Assembly (NCBI GenBank): GCA_036924285.1
Contig: JAYKYS010000018.1
Location: 248,001-312,000, forward strand
Direction: 5' to 3'
Origin: Asterella californica
Lineage: Eukaryota > Streptophyta > Marchantiopsida > Marchantiales > Aytoniaceae
Length of the DNA stretch: 64,000 nucleotides
Below the pieces are notes generated by a model, which saw only the letters and a list, made by a program, of their open reading frames with translations, did no database searches and had not been told where the DNA came from. Both the position numbers and the translations under genes were made by a program. Shown one piece after another: positions 29,311-41,132 of this stretch. Position 1 is the stretch's first letter, and the number at the start of each line of letters is the position of its first letter.

Positions 29311-30129
29311 CTAATTGAGCAGTCATGAGCTGGAGGTCATGGTGGTCGAGCTGGAGGTAGAGGCCCAGCACCGAAGAGAGGACCAGTTGATCCACGGCCT
29401 GCTACGACGTTAGATGCGAGTATGGCTGCTCGGATTGAGCAGTTAGAGCATAGGATAGCTAGTATGGCTATGGCTCAACGGAGATCTGGCTCAAGAATAG
29501 AGACTTCCACGTCTTATGGAGGAGAAGGAGTTGACTTCGACTTCATGGCTGGTGTGGCGCAGATTGAGACATCTGTAGTAGTGACTCGGAGTGCAGTACG
29601 TGCCTCTGAACTATGAGACGCGTCGATGAAGGTGGACCCACAATGCGAGGAGGCTGGTAGACAGGTCAGGCTTCCCCAATCGTTCATGTTATCGGAGACA
29701 TTGAGGACCACGTCTATGGTTCCTAAGCGGTCTATCGATGATGTAGTGGAGTTGGAGACATCGACATCCAAGAGTGAGGTGATGTGAGTAAACCTTTGAC
29801 GTCTGTGGATGAGACGTCAAACTCGATGTTGGGAGCGACTACAGCAATTCTCCGAGTCTCACTATTTTCAACCACAGATATGATGACATTGGAGCCAAGT
29901 AAGCGTGGCTCCAGTGTTCCAGTTGGTAGCCACGCTCAGTGAGAACAGGATGTAGTTACCTCTAGTGCTGAGGTGGTTTAGCAAGAGACGGTAGAGATGT
30001 CCATGGAATCAAAGACACCAGTGGTACTTGGCAAGCAGTAGCTGCCAGGTTAGATGAGTTACCAGCTAGGTCGATGATTGACCGTGCTAGTTTGGCACCA
30101 TGTGATGTTGTTGGACAACAGAAGTGGTA
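29311..30129 (+). pseudogene. Spacer of element F between gag and protease
   Basis: Decayed coding sequence with an open segment at 29422-29616 (MAARIEQLEHRIASMAM, a probable short coiled coil). Otherwise frames are interrupted and low in recognisable content. Confidence 0.4.
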
Positions 30130-30597
30130 TCTTCTGCTTCAGGGAAGGTGTATCGACCACAAAAAGTCTTGTTAGACTCTAGAGCCCAGTCGTTGATGTT
30201 GAGAAAAGCGGCGTGCATTGTTTTGGGTTTGAGAAAGTCCAAGGTGGAGAGATGTCCATCCCAACTACAGACATGTCATGTGTAGAGATGTATCTCCTGA
30301 TCCTTTTGGATCAGGAGGTACAGCTCTACACATGACACACGAGATAATGACGATGAGAGTTCGATCAGATCATCCCACGGATGGCTCCATGGTGAGGGCC
30401 AAGGTCATCGTTACGGTCATGGAGTCTTATGATGTGTTGGTTGGAGGTGCTGTGTTATATCCTATGGGGTTTGTGATCGACTATTGGACGGAGAAAACAT
30501 CTTACAGACCAGGTTGGCAGTCCGGTGAGAGACGAGTGAGCTACTTACCAACGCGGTTTAGTGCTAGAGTTGGGACAATGGAGCCTACAACAGGGCG
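30130..30597 (+). pseudogene. Aspartic-protease-like region of element F
   Basis: KVLLDSRAQSLML near 30160 looks like a retropepsin start in which D-S-G has become D-S-R, followed by GLRKSKVERC. After an interruption around a hairpin at 30271-30340, the frame resumes with VIVTVMESYDVLVGGAVLYP and DYWTEKTSYRPGWQSGERR. The first motif suggests a protease. The later block is a conserved-looking segment of unknown role. Frameshifted and not functional. Confidence 0.55.
30271..30340. repeat. Strong 70-nt inverted repeat in element F
   Basis: Arms of about 33 nt with a few mismatches around a TTTT loop at 30304-30307. The inner stem TCTCCTGATCC/GGATCAGGAGG is perfect, and the outer stem includes TCATGTGTAGAG/CTCTACACATGA. 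It interrupts the protease-like coding region. Confidence 0.8.
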
Positions 30598-31760
30598 ATG
30601 GCATCCTTTGTGAGGTTCAGTTCTGGCATCACTTGGCCGGGCGAGTTGTTAGAGGATAATGCCCATGCGAAGAATACTCCGGTCTTTGAGGAGGTAGGAG
30701 ACATGTCTAGCATGACTACGGTAGTACCATCTACCTTGGATGTTCCACTCTGGAGTTTGAGTGGAGAGTTGCAGCAGTATGCTGATCGGTTGGTGCAGCA
30801 AGTTTGGAGTGAAGCCTTTGTAGCGTCAGTAGAGGAACAAGGGGTTGTTTCTGCTACTAGCCTTGTGATCTTATCACCGTTGGATGCGACTCTCATTGTA
30901 TGACAGTATCCACATGAAGGTGTGTGTGTGCTAGAGCTGTTTGGAGAGATCAGCACAGGTTTGACTACGATATTGCAGGTATGCATACAAGTACATCGAT
31001 ACTTGTATGTGAAGAGAGATGAGATTGCGAGACCCATCTCATTGTATCATGTGGCACGTTTGGTGCAGAGATATCTTGAATTGTTGTCCATATCAACCAT
31101 TAGAGAATACCAACAAGCATTACTGTCAGATATTTTGCTGCTGAGGATGCAGGATCTCACGTTTGTTGACACCATTCACTTGATGATAGTCGGGTGGCCA
31201 TGTCAAGATCACACACGTGCTGGGAGGTCAAGGTTTAAATGATCCGCGATCTAGGATATTTGGGAGATGTGACGAATCTTACGACATCTCTAGATGCATC
31301 AGATAGATTCTCCAACATACATCTTGGAGAATGTTTCTTTGTTGGGTGATGCTCGTACACAGATGATGACGAGTGTGCACCAAGTACGGTCCTGGGTTGG
31401 ACCGATAATGTTATTGGATGCAGTGAGAGTGGAATCTCGTGCACATCATCCACGGTTGTGGTGGAAGAACTTGGATGTAGGACGACGATCTCAAGTAGTG
31501 AGAGTCGTCGATAGGTCTCTCATGGCAATGATGAACGTAGTGGGACGGCTCATGACAGCGTTGTTCACTTGGTGAGCTTTCCAGCGTCACATGCTTACAG
31601 AGATGGAGGACCTGGACTTGTGTGGGATGCTCGGTTAAAGTAATTGGTGGAGCTCAATGCCGATGAGATCAATCAATGGATTTCCTATTTCGTGACGATG
31701 AGATCTCACCGTTATTTAGTAAATTGATGTGCTCAATAACATTTGTTGTTGATGGTGGAT
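30598..31760 (+). pseudogene. Retrotransposon-borne cytosine-5 DNA methyltransferase relic (element F)
   Basis: After ~100 aa of linker (30598-30903, one in-frame TGA), motifs of C5 DNA methyltransferases appear in canonical order. Motif I is VLELFGEISTGL (from 30928; S-adenosylmethionine binding). A motif II-like stretch is RYLYVKRDEIARP. Motif IV is VGWPCQDHTRAG with the catalytic Cys codon intact at 31201-31203. Motif VI is YILENVSLLG (ENV at 31327-31335), and motif VIII is SRAHHPRLWW (31435-31464). Later, VSFPASHAYRDGGPGLVWDA and ELNADE resemble the motif IX-X end. Two compensating frameshifts around 31230-31293, the TGA at 30901 and later stops show decay. Ancestrally it would have methylated cytosine in DNA, perhaps element DNA. 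It is joined to gag and protease on one strand, not a host gene with introns. No RT or integrase was recognised nearby. Confidence 0.75.
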
Positions 31761-34700
31761 CGTGCTAATCAAACTAAGGAACTTTCATGGACATAGGAGG
31801 TATCCATTTGACGTCGAGGTTCACATAAGCATGTTACAAACGTTCTCTGACATTGGTTCGTTTATTAGAATGCGTCCTCAATGAAGACATCTTGTTTCCT
31901 TCACGTTTCTTTGTAAGATGCTTAAAACGAGGAACCGGAGGTTGTGGATGATCGTCATTATCTTGAAGAACAAGTTAAAGATCTTCGCATTGAGTTTGTC
32001 AATCTCAACTTGGTTGATAGATGGATTCATTAATGCCTTGATATGTCATATCATTGATAGTTTGAAAAGTGCCATGGATGTAGAAGGCATCAGAGGCTAC
32101 ATATATGTCAAATTCAGACAGAACCAAAACTTATGCGCTCCTTCTGATCTAGTTATTACTATTAAACTGGAGACTCGGCTCGGATTCTGTCAGACAGTCG
32201 CGGGGTCTTGTCGGACTATTAGAGCTCACGCGGTGCTATTGAGCAGCAAAAAAAGATTTTGGCCGCCGCGCTCTCAACACGAGTTTATTTTGTAAAATAA
32301 CTCAGATTTTCAATTTGCGTCATTTAAGTAGCAATGTATTTGTATTTTCCTAGTCAGGTTCCCGGAAGTGACCTTAGGCAATCCCAAGTTTTGTTTCTAG
32401 TGTGTCGAGCCGGCTCTTTATAAAAAATCTGTTTTAGATTTTGAGGATCGACGAAACAGTCGACCAAAGGGAGAGGGCTTTAGATCCATTGCTCAAAAGC
32501 TTGGTGCAACTATCCCTCTCGTTGACACAGATACTTCAATCTTGCAGAATTCTGTCAAAGTAAATTTTCTAGCTTGGCATGCGAACCGAATATTACACAC
32601 ACTTACTAGTAATAGAAAGTCTTTGTAGATTCTAGTATGAAATTCCACGGTCTTGTCATATTGTAGTAATGAGCCGGTTTGTATGGACGCGTGATCAAGA
32701 ATCGACAAAGTTGACTTGGTAGAAGATGACGACGAGAAAGAAGTGATGACTTGAAAGGAGTACACCGCTCAGACTCAAAATCACTATGCAGATGCACCGA
32801 CTATATTGGCTTGCATTCTTGCTTTGTTGATGTACTTGGAATTGTTATTGCTGTTTTGAATGGAGGACTTCTTGAACCTATGGACTGTGACTCATGTACA
32901 TGATAGTTAATATCGACATCAATGTAGAAAGATTCGACGGTAAGTATGGATAAAGCATCACTCCTTTTTCTTTGGAGTGTGCATAACTCCTATTAATGGT
33001 TGTAGTGTGAATCTCCTTATCCTCAGACCAAGAAATATGTGCTTAGACTTCTTGATGATGGATAGTATCTAGAGTCTTCACAATGCACGTCTTGATATCC
33101 TCTCCAAAGACCTTTTTTTATTGAACATTGGTGTTGCTTCCAAGGTCTTGTTGATGATCCTAGCGAAGTGAGTTGCTAGTACTGATACAGAAATCAGAAA
33201 AGGAAGGTACTCTATCAAGGAAAATCTTAAACTCTTAACTGTCAAAACCACTCGAAAGACAATTGCAAGAAGACTCGACTGAAATGTTCAATCACGAAGA
33301 GAAAACTCGATATATAGTTAATTACACAAGTATGCATAATTTGAAGACATAACAAGTGTCAAAACTTGTCATGATTCTATTGACCAAAACAACACAATAT
33401 CATCAGACTTTTAATAAGATATACGTTGTGGTAGATATCACACTTTCAGTTGGGCGCAAGCACGTGAAAGTTTCGTCCGTATAGACTCAATGACTCACTA
33501 TTCAATTGCATAATCAACCATATAATTGATGACACGTTGATTTGATTCTGAATGATCCACATGGACCCTTCATAATACTGATAATGGCAAGGAAAATCGG
33601 ACATTCGTACGTGTAAAATCTCTAGTGAAAACTTAAGTCTAGTGAATGTTTAAGTCTTGATATCGTTACTTTTGTGAATATTTGATATATTCTCGTCGAG
33701 AGTTTTACATGTCGCACAATGCATGTGGAGTGAATGACCTTAAAAGCATTAAGAAAAAACCCTTTATTCTATTAGGGGTATCAAAGTTGAAACGGTTTTC
33801 AAATATTCCTTACCTGCTGGGGAGAACCACAATAAGAATAAGAATAAGAAGATGCTTTATGTAGGCACTTTCGAAGATGCCCATAGAAAAATTCCGCTTG
33901 AGTTTCTTGTTTGCTCTTTTCACTCGTTTTGATAGTGAATTTTGGCAATAGTGAAGTTTAATATTCAAGGTAATGTCAAGCTTCGAAAGGAAATAAAATA
34001 AAATAATGACACAATAGGACTATCGATTCACAAAGATGCCCGCAAGCAATCCACAATTATACGAAGTTGCTTTTTGATAGACTACGACGTTATCTTTTGT
34101 CCCTTTGAAGAATCTTCTTGGTTAACTTTGACATCTCTATTTGTATTGTCTAGATTTTCTTGAATATTGATGAGAAAATAATTTTGCGTTGAAATGTTTA
34201 TGATCATATTCTCTTTCACCCATCATTATATGTAATTATAAATACACCGAAACACTGTTTTTGTGATGTCCAATTGTTCTTCTCGCCAAATTATACTCTT
34301 TGTTGTTTTAGTATTATCTACAGTTACGAGACTACTGGTACAGAGAGGTGTAAGGCACAATGTGGTCTTGGAGAACTTGCTGCTTACCATCTTTAGCGAG
34401 TTCTTTCAGCATAAATGTACGTGATTTAGCACATGGATTTGGAACCAGAGAGCTCGATACAAACCCATGAACTAAGTGTATGCGGATCGCAAAAAGATTC
34501 TAGAAATATAAATTCTCTCCTCTTCTGCATTTTTTAGTGTCTTTTATATACAATACACCATCTTCTGCAGACAACATATTTCATAAACCATGATTGAACT
34601 TGATAAACCACAATCTTTATATATTATTTCCTGAAACAGATTTGAACTGTACGATCTTGTTAGAAAGTACGTCGATCTTATATTTTCTTCTTCTTTTATG

Positions 34701-34851
34701 TTGTGCAAGCTATGATCCTGGTGGTGGGTTCTCAGTCCTAAAGATCCCCTCTCCGAGGGGGAATTGTGTTATCCATATAGTATTGAGCTTTGGAATAATC
34801 GGACTGTTGGTTAAAATAAGCTCAACTGTAAGATCAATGCTTTCTGTGCTC
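31761..34851. other. Gene-poor sequence after element F
   Basis: One short frame near 31930-32040 (YLEEQVKDLRIEFVNL) could be another coding relic of F, but is unassignable. A TATA-like CTTTATAAAAAA is near 32415. The rest is AT-rich with no supported gene. Confidence 0.4.
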
Positions 34852-34899
34852 AATTTATGACCAAACATTCCTTGCATAAGGAAAGTTTGGTCATAAATT
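34852..34899. repeat. Perfect hairpin in AT-rich spacer
   Basis: Two 15-bp arms, AATTTATGACCAAAC and GTTTGGTCATAAATT, pair perfectly. Inside, after one A/A mismatch, TTCCTT/AAGGAA pairs around the loop GCAT. It is too short to be a typical plant miRNA precursor. It could be a MITE remnant or a cruciform/terminator-like structure. Confidence 0.85.
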
Positions 34900-37800
34900 A
34901 AGTCTCTCGTTCTTATTATTCTCCATCTGAAGCATTAGGAGATGGTGAATAGTAATAATACCCACAGGTTCTTTGGATTTGGGTTCAAGGTTGTTGCAAG
35001 AGTTCTTTTATGAAAGTTAGATCTACCAACAAGCATTAGTAGTAGGGGTGGCATGGATCGAGTCTTCTTGCTGAGAAAGCTAAACCATATATCCAAATGT
35101 AAATTATTAACAGGAGAACGGATTCATATGATCCTTTGCTTTGCCAAACGATACGAAACTAAAGTAGATACAGTTCGGAACCAGCAAGAGCGATGGCAGC
35201 GAACACCGCCGTGGCAAGGCAACGAAACAGGAATATATTATTATAATGATAGTGCGAATATATGTGTCTCAACTGGTTTAGCCTACAGTCTTCTAAGATA
35301 AAGTTCATGGATTCAATCTTTTGTGGGCACGATTAGAGGTGCATGCGCTGTAAATTGTTGATGAAGCTTCTGGTTCGAGTCTTGTTATGATGAACTACAT
35401 GGACAGTCTCATGGTCCGTGAAGACCCCAAGGGACAAGTAGTAACATTATCATTTAGTATAGTTTTTTCTCATACTCTAACATATAAAAATAAAAACCAC
35501 ATGATCGTCAAGTCTCTAAAACCCAAGTAACCTATAATATTCCTGGTAACCGAGAAGATTTCATTATGCGGATGGGCTGTTAGCAAACAAAGAAATTTAA
35601 TTATTATATTCAAACTATTTTTGTTACTAATATTTGCCTACGAGAGCAGATTCGGTTAAATCAGCACTTTAATCAAGGCGCTCCCAGAGCTTTACACTAT
35701 GTGAGACACTTCACAACTAAATATTATTGAGTATTAATTGAGAAATATTGAAACAAAACTTTGGGTGGTTTTTTGGAACAAAGCAATATCTTCTCTCTAA
35801 CCTAAAGTACATGGGAAGGAAAAGAATTTATTCCTTTTTAGCTTTTATCTTGTGTTTTTAAGTTTAAAAGAAAGACTTGATTGAAACATGAGACTCCATA
35901 TACATAATCAAAGCGTCCACAAGTCTTCTTCTTTTATGTTCCCTTGGCTTATGTGGTTTTCCAACAATTACTCGAGAAAATTGAACTAACGAGTGGTTAA
36001 GTGAAGTTGTTTACCTCAATCTAGTGCAATTCTTCGGGGTACATATTCATGAGACCCCTTCAATCCTATCCACTACTAATTGATCAGTCTGCAAATTAAC
36101 ATTAAATTCAAGCGTGAGGAGAAAATAAAATTAACTTCTAAACTCAATAAATGGAACCTAATGATGACATTAAGTAGTCCATAAACCAGAGAACGTTAAT
36201 TAACATTTTATTTATTTTAAACCACCGGTCTCATTAGATAACCCACTATTTGACAAAATTATCCACGTGGTGTTTGACTGTGGAATTGTGAGATTATGGA
36301 TAACAAAGAATTCGATATACAAACCAGATTATTGATATTTTCGATCAAAAATTATTAGGAGATGAAGCAACTGATGTTCATAAGATATTAAGGAGGATGT
36401 AATAGGGTATGATAATCTATGAAACCGATTTGTTTAAATCCTAACACAATCGGTTGATACAATGACTAGAGAAATATCGCCAGTCTGAAAATATGTTAGG
36501 TTTGGTCTTTTTCTCTCTCGATACAAGTAGTGCACCAAAGCTATTCTTTTATTTTTTATTTTTTATTTTGGACCAAAGCTATTTGAAATGAATGATTCTT
36601 GGACCAGATGTTTAATTGATCCGTGGAGTTGGTTATTCTTCTCGAAAATGAAAACTGGAAGGAGTTTGTGATTCACTTAATACTGAGACTATGTACATAG
36701 AGTAACACACTGTTTTTTCTTTGGTTATTATTGTGAACATATAGGACTAAAATGTCTGTCCTATCCGCTGGTCAGAGTAATATCACTTCAAATGTTATTG
36801 GAATGCTTCTGTCTTCAACCAGAATCATACCAATAATTTGTTCTGTTCGTGTTTTTCTTCATAAAGATGAGACTGGATCTAGATTTTGTTGACATTTTTC
36901 ATATATCTTCTCCCTTTGATGAATTGTGTTATTTTGACATTGTTGTATACATCTATACAAGGAATGGAAGTCGGAAGTATAAGAATCTCATGGAAAAGAT
37001 CCTCTTAATGTAATCCAAATGTCATTTTATGATGCTTCTGAGATTATATATATATATATATTATTATTATTTTTTATGCTTCTGAGATAACCTGAACACA
37101 TACATGTTTTGGAGTTAGTACTGTCTGATTCGTCGATGAGAGCAGTAGCCGATGAGAACAGAATATGTTTGGGAATGGGCTGGTCAAGAGTAATAGTGTC
37201 TATAATTCGTCGTTATTGTAGTTGAGAAAGAATCGTTGATAAATAGATAACGGTTATACCGCAAACAAGTTCTGCAGAATCCAAGATTCCACGAGAAGGC
37301 ATTCTGCGGCACCTAAAAATTGGATTGTGTACTCCAACTCTCCAGATAATAGCATTCTGCATTGTTAGTGTGAATGGAATTAGTGGACAATATGCCTGCA
37401 ATATCAACTTCGGGGAAATTTTGCTTGCTTGTTACTATTGGAAAAGATAAAAGTGTAAGAGTCATTGTCAGATCTGGAGATGCAGGAAAACCCAGACATA
37501 ACTCATAAGAGAAACATAGATCTATGCGTTATAAAGACTACAAGTGAGATACTTTGATAACAAATAATACTATTTCTGATAATAAAATAATTTATTATCT
37601 TATTTTTCTGAAAAAATAAAAATTCACCTCCTCGATAAAGGAGATGAACAGTATATATATGCACGCTCTCCAGATCAGTGGACTATATTTCTTGAAGATG
37701 ATATTCAGCTCAAGTAATGAGGAATTTTTTGCTATGAATTATACGTCGATTATGAAACAGAAAAGGAAAAGGGGAGAGGTCTTCACAACTAATGTGAGCA

Positions 37801-40169
37801 CCCCTGCATTTTCATTTTTCCAAAGTTCAGAAGAGTAGAATATGTACAGATTATCTATTTTTTTCATCTAAAAAAGTTAAATAATAAATTAATATGTTGA
37901 GTATTTGAGCTGAACAGACTGCTCCACTCATATCCTCCAAGGCACATCTTGACCCTTTGCACGTATGGATTAGTCTGATTCCTTTCGCACTTGTTGGTCT
38001 CGCTAATATATAATAGTTAAAGAATAGTTTAATTATTATATATATATATAATATAATTATTATCTCATATATGTATATATATTCTATATAATTGAAGGCA
38101 CAAAAGTTCTCAAAGTTCATAGATTGTCGCATAGTGTAGATTTTACGTTTAGTCAGACGGTTAAAAGGAGAGAAAGCCGGACTCGAGGAATAACAGTCAG
38201 AAGAGAGAGGGAGTAGCTGTGAAACCCGGAAAAGAGAGAAGGAATTGAGTTCGGATAAATCTCTAACGCATAGCACTGCAATTCCACTGTAAGCGTAGCT
38301 TCTTGTTCGTCTTGTTTTGTCTTTGAACGGAAAACCGGTTGACACGAATCTTGATCAGCCGCATCTACTATATTCGTTCCTCAAGTCAAACTACGGAAAA
38401 GAAAACGGTGAACCCAAGCTTGAACGTCGTATAGTGCGAGTGTGCCACAACGGACAATGAGTAAAACTGCGTTCAGATCAGATAACCACCGCCCTTAGCA
38501 ATTTTTGGAGTCGCTCTTGGGACAAGTGCAATTTGTGCAACATCCTTAACGGCTGATATGCATGCAACACGATCTTTTTGGGAACTCTTGCCCGCTTGTT
38601 CTTATCCGGAAATACATTAAATGTTCAGTGCAAATTCTGTATTAAAAAAAGTCAAAAGTATTATCTACAAATATTATACGTTAAGCGGACCTGGAAACCT
38701 GGAAAGATCCTGAAATAACCCATAAGAGAAAGGAAGGCGATGCCCTTCTGACAGTATAATTGCAAGAGGTTATAAGCAAAGAAATCAGATAATTAACAAA
38801 TCAAATAATTTATTAAATAATTAACAATAATAATAATTTATTATCAAATCTTCTTAACAAAAAGGTTAGATAATAAATTAAACCCTTGCATAGAGATGGA
38901 GTGAATATGAAAGGAAGTTTGATTGACTATCAATCAAACTAACTTCCCCTCATGATTACCTCGTTCATTTTCAGATGACAAACTTTTTTATCGTATTTGA
39001 ATATATTTTTTTAAAAAAATTAAGAAAAAGTTAGTGATACTATCACTATCAAGGTCCCCTACTTGTACCTAGAGTTGCATTGGCCTTATGGGTTTTTTCA
39101 GAACTCTTTGCAAAATTTTATTTTATTATTTAGAATAAAATTTATACATATTTTACTAAGACAAAAAGAACGTTACTTAAGACTGATAGAGCACATGTAT
39201 ATTTAACCATCATTTTTTAATACCAAAGTCTGGAATCTATCTTAGCCAATGAAGGTCCAAGATGTCTTATACATATTACCCGCTTGTCCTCTTCTTCTCT
39301 CTGCTGAGAATGATGCATATTATTTATAATTTCAATAAATCGATAAAATTACAAGGCTACAACAGTTAACATGAACTTCGTGCGAAAGCATTTGGTATCT
39401 ATTACCAGGAGGAGATAGAAACAGCCATAATGATTTGATATAGATCTTTGATTCGGATTCTATCATCCATTGTTGCTATTCACTAATCGTATAATTAACC
39501 ATGAAACTTCTAAAAGATGATAATAACATCTCTATCGAGGTGGTGTAAATAAAATATGCATCCAAAGTTACCTCTTGAAACAGAAGAAGACAAACACATA
39601 CAACGGAAAGAAAATTGTTTTCCGTTATTGGTCATATGGTTAGATGATATTTATTTTGGTGAAAATAATTATTTTTGTTTATTTTAACCAAGCTTCAAAA
39701 ATTCAAAAGGGCACCATTCTCCTTTGTTTAGTTGTGCGTTTGGTCTTTTTGCTTGTTCGTTGTGGGAGAAGAAAGAGGAGTCGGAGCAGGAAGAGAAATT
39801 CATGCAAGCAACAACGACAGTTACAATTGAGAATATCCTTGTTTAATTTTTAATTTCTAAACTAAAATATCGATACCTTTTGCATGCAGACCTTTGAGGA
39901 GCGGAACATAAAACCATAAACCGCGGAATGATGATGGCTGTCGTTTTGCAGTAAATCGTCTCTCTGGGACAATAATTTATTTCCAACTCCAACCTATTAT
40001 AACAACCATTGTGACTAAGGAGATAGAGAAAAAAAGAATGAGAAACAATGAGAAGAGTATGTGAGTTTCTATTGGTTTTTATTATAAATAATTAATCTAA
40101 GAAGTTTAATATCTGATGCTCATTGTGATCTAACTTCAGGTAAGTGAATATATGCACGGGTATCAGCTT
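34900..40169. other. AT-rich intergenic spacer
   Basis: No supported genes. Simple repeats occur at about 37048-37070 (TA, then TTA) and 38035-38090 (AT-rich). Small ORFs are scattered on both strands with no recognisable domains. Confidence 0.6.
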
Positions 40170-40395
40170 ACTAAACTATCTCTCTAACCAGTCATCTATT
40201 TTGCATGATATGTTATAAATAAGATAATATGGTTATTTCATGATATATCTACGGTGTTTACCGTCCCGCTAAAATACCTCATGACACTAAACTATATCTG
40301 TAACCAGTCATCTATTTGGCATGATATGTTATAAAATAGGATAATATGGTTATTTCATGATATATCTATGGTGTTTACCGTCTCGCTAAATCTTC
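40170..40395. repeat. Tandem duplication, 116-bp unit
   Basis: Copy 1 starts ACTAAACTATCTCTCTAACC at 40170 and copy 2 starts ACTAAACTATATCTGTAACC at 40286. They agree through GTTTACCGTC.CGCTAAA with few differences. No coding content. Confidence 0.85.
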
Positions 40396-40511
40396 ACGCT
40401 ATATATTCAACAAACAAAAATAAAATGATGTGATACTAACTTCTTTTCTGGCACTGGATCTCCCGTCCAGCCGTTTTCACCGTTGCGGTGGAGATGCTTT
40501 TAGTATTAAGT

Positions 40512-41132
40512 CTAAAAACTGACGGAAACGTAGACGCGAAATCTCACGACGCTACTACTGTAGGTGGCTGACGGCCGGAACTCACAGTTGGAGAGTAGAG
40601 TACTGGCTTTGACCAGGAGAGAATGAGCAGGTCGACAGACTCGACACGTTTGGAAAGCTGACCAGTATGGGAAGTGACCCAATGTACAACGCGGAGTGTT
40701 CTGGATCATAGAAGGAACGAGACTCAGACCAGACCCGGAGAAACGACCTCTCGTCAACGCTGACCAATTCTCCGCTCTACGGCCGCCGAAAGCCTTCCGT
40801 ATGCCCGGAAGCTTCACGCCCGTAGGATGGTAGAATTCTTCCCGACTCTTCCACTCTCCTTCATCTGTCATCTCATGCTCTTCCCTGCCTTCCCTGCCTT
40901 TATGGCAGCGTATCCGGCAGCCGCACGGATAGTCACTTTTGCGGCGATTTGGTCGGTACCTGCTGTAGCTGCGTTCGTCATTTCGTTCCGCTGCTCGTCT
41001 GGACTCTGGAAGCAGTGTCAGAGAAAAATTCGAGTACACATACTTTGAAGGAAAAGCGCTTAGTTGTGTATTCCGCTCCAAATCTCTCGTTGGTTTATAG
41101 AACAGTTTTGAACAATAGTGTTTTGCAGTCAT
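40512..41132 (-). CDS. Doubtful hypothetical ORF of 206 aa
   Basis: ATG-initiated (MTAKHYCSKLFYKPTRDLER), basic and Cys-containing, with no domain I recognise. It lies in a locally GC-richer patch in which long frames are open on both strands (40827-41048 on +, hydrophobic), which lowers its credibility. It may be part of an unspliced non-coding transcript or chance. The N-terminus has no signal peptide. No neighbouring exon could be joined with confidence. Confidence 0.15.
   Translation of the reverse strand: MTAKHYCSKLFYKPTRDLERNTQLSAFPSKYVYSNFSLTLLPESRRAAERNDERSYSRYRPNRRKSDYPCGCRIRCHKGREGREEHEMTDEGEWKSREEFYHPTGVKLPGIRKAFGGRRAENWSALTRGRFSGSGLSLVPSMIQNTPRCTLGHFPYWSAFQTCRVCRPAHSLLVKASTLLSNCEFRPSATYSSSVVRFRVYVSVSF

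Noticed and set aside
37851..38345. 164-aa minus-strand ORF
   Set aside because: Contains low-complexity Ile/Tyr runs from AT repeats and has no domain. Judged chance.
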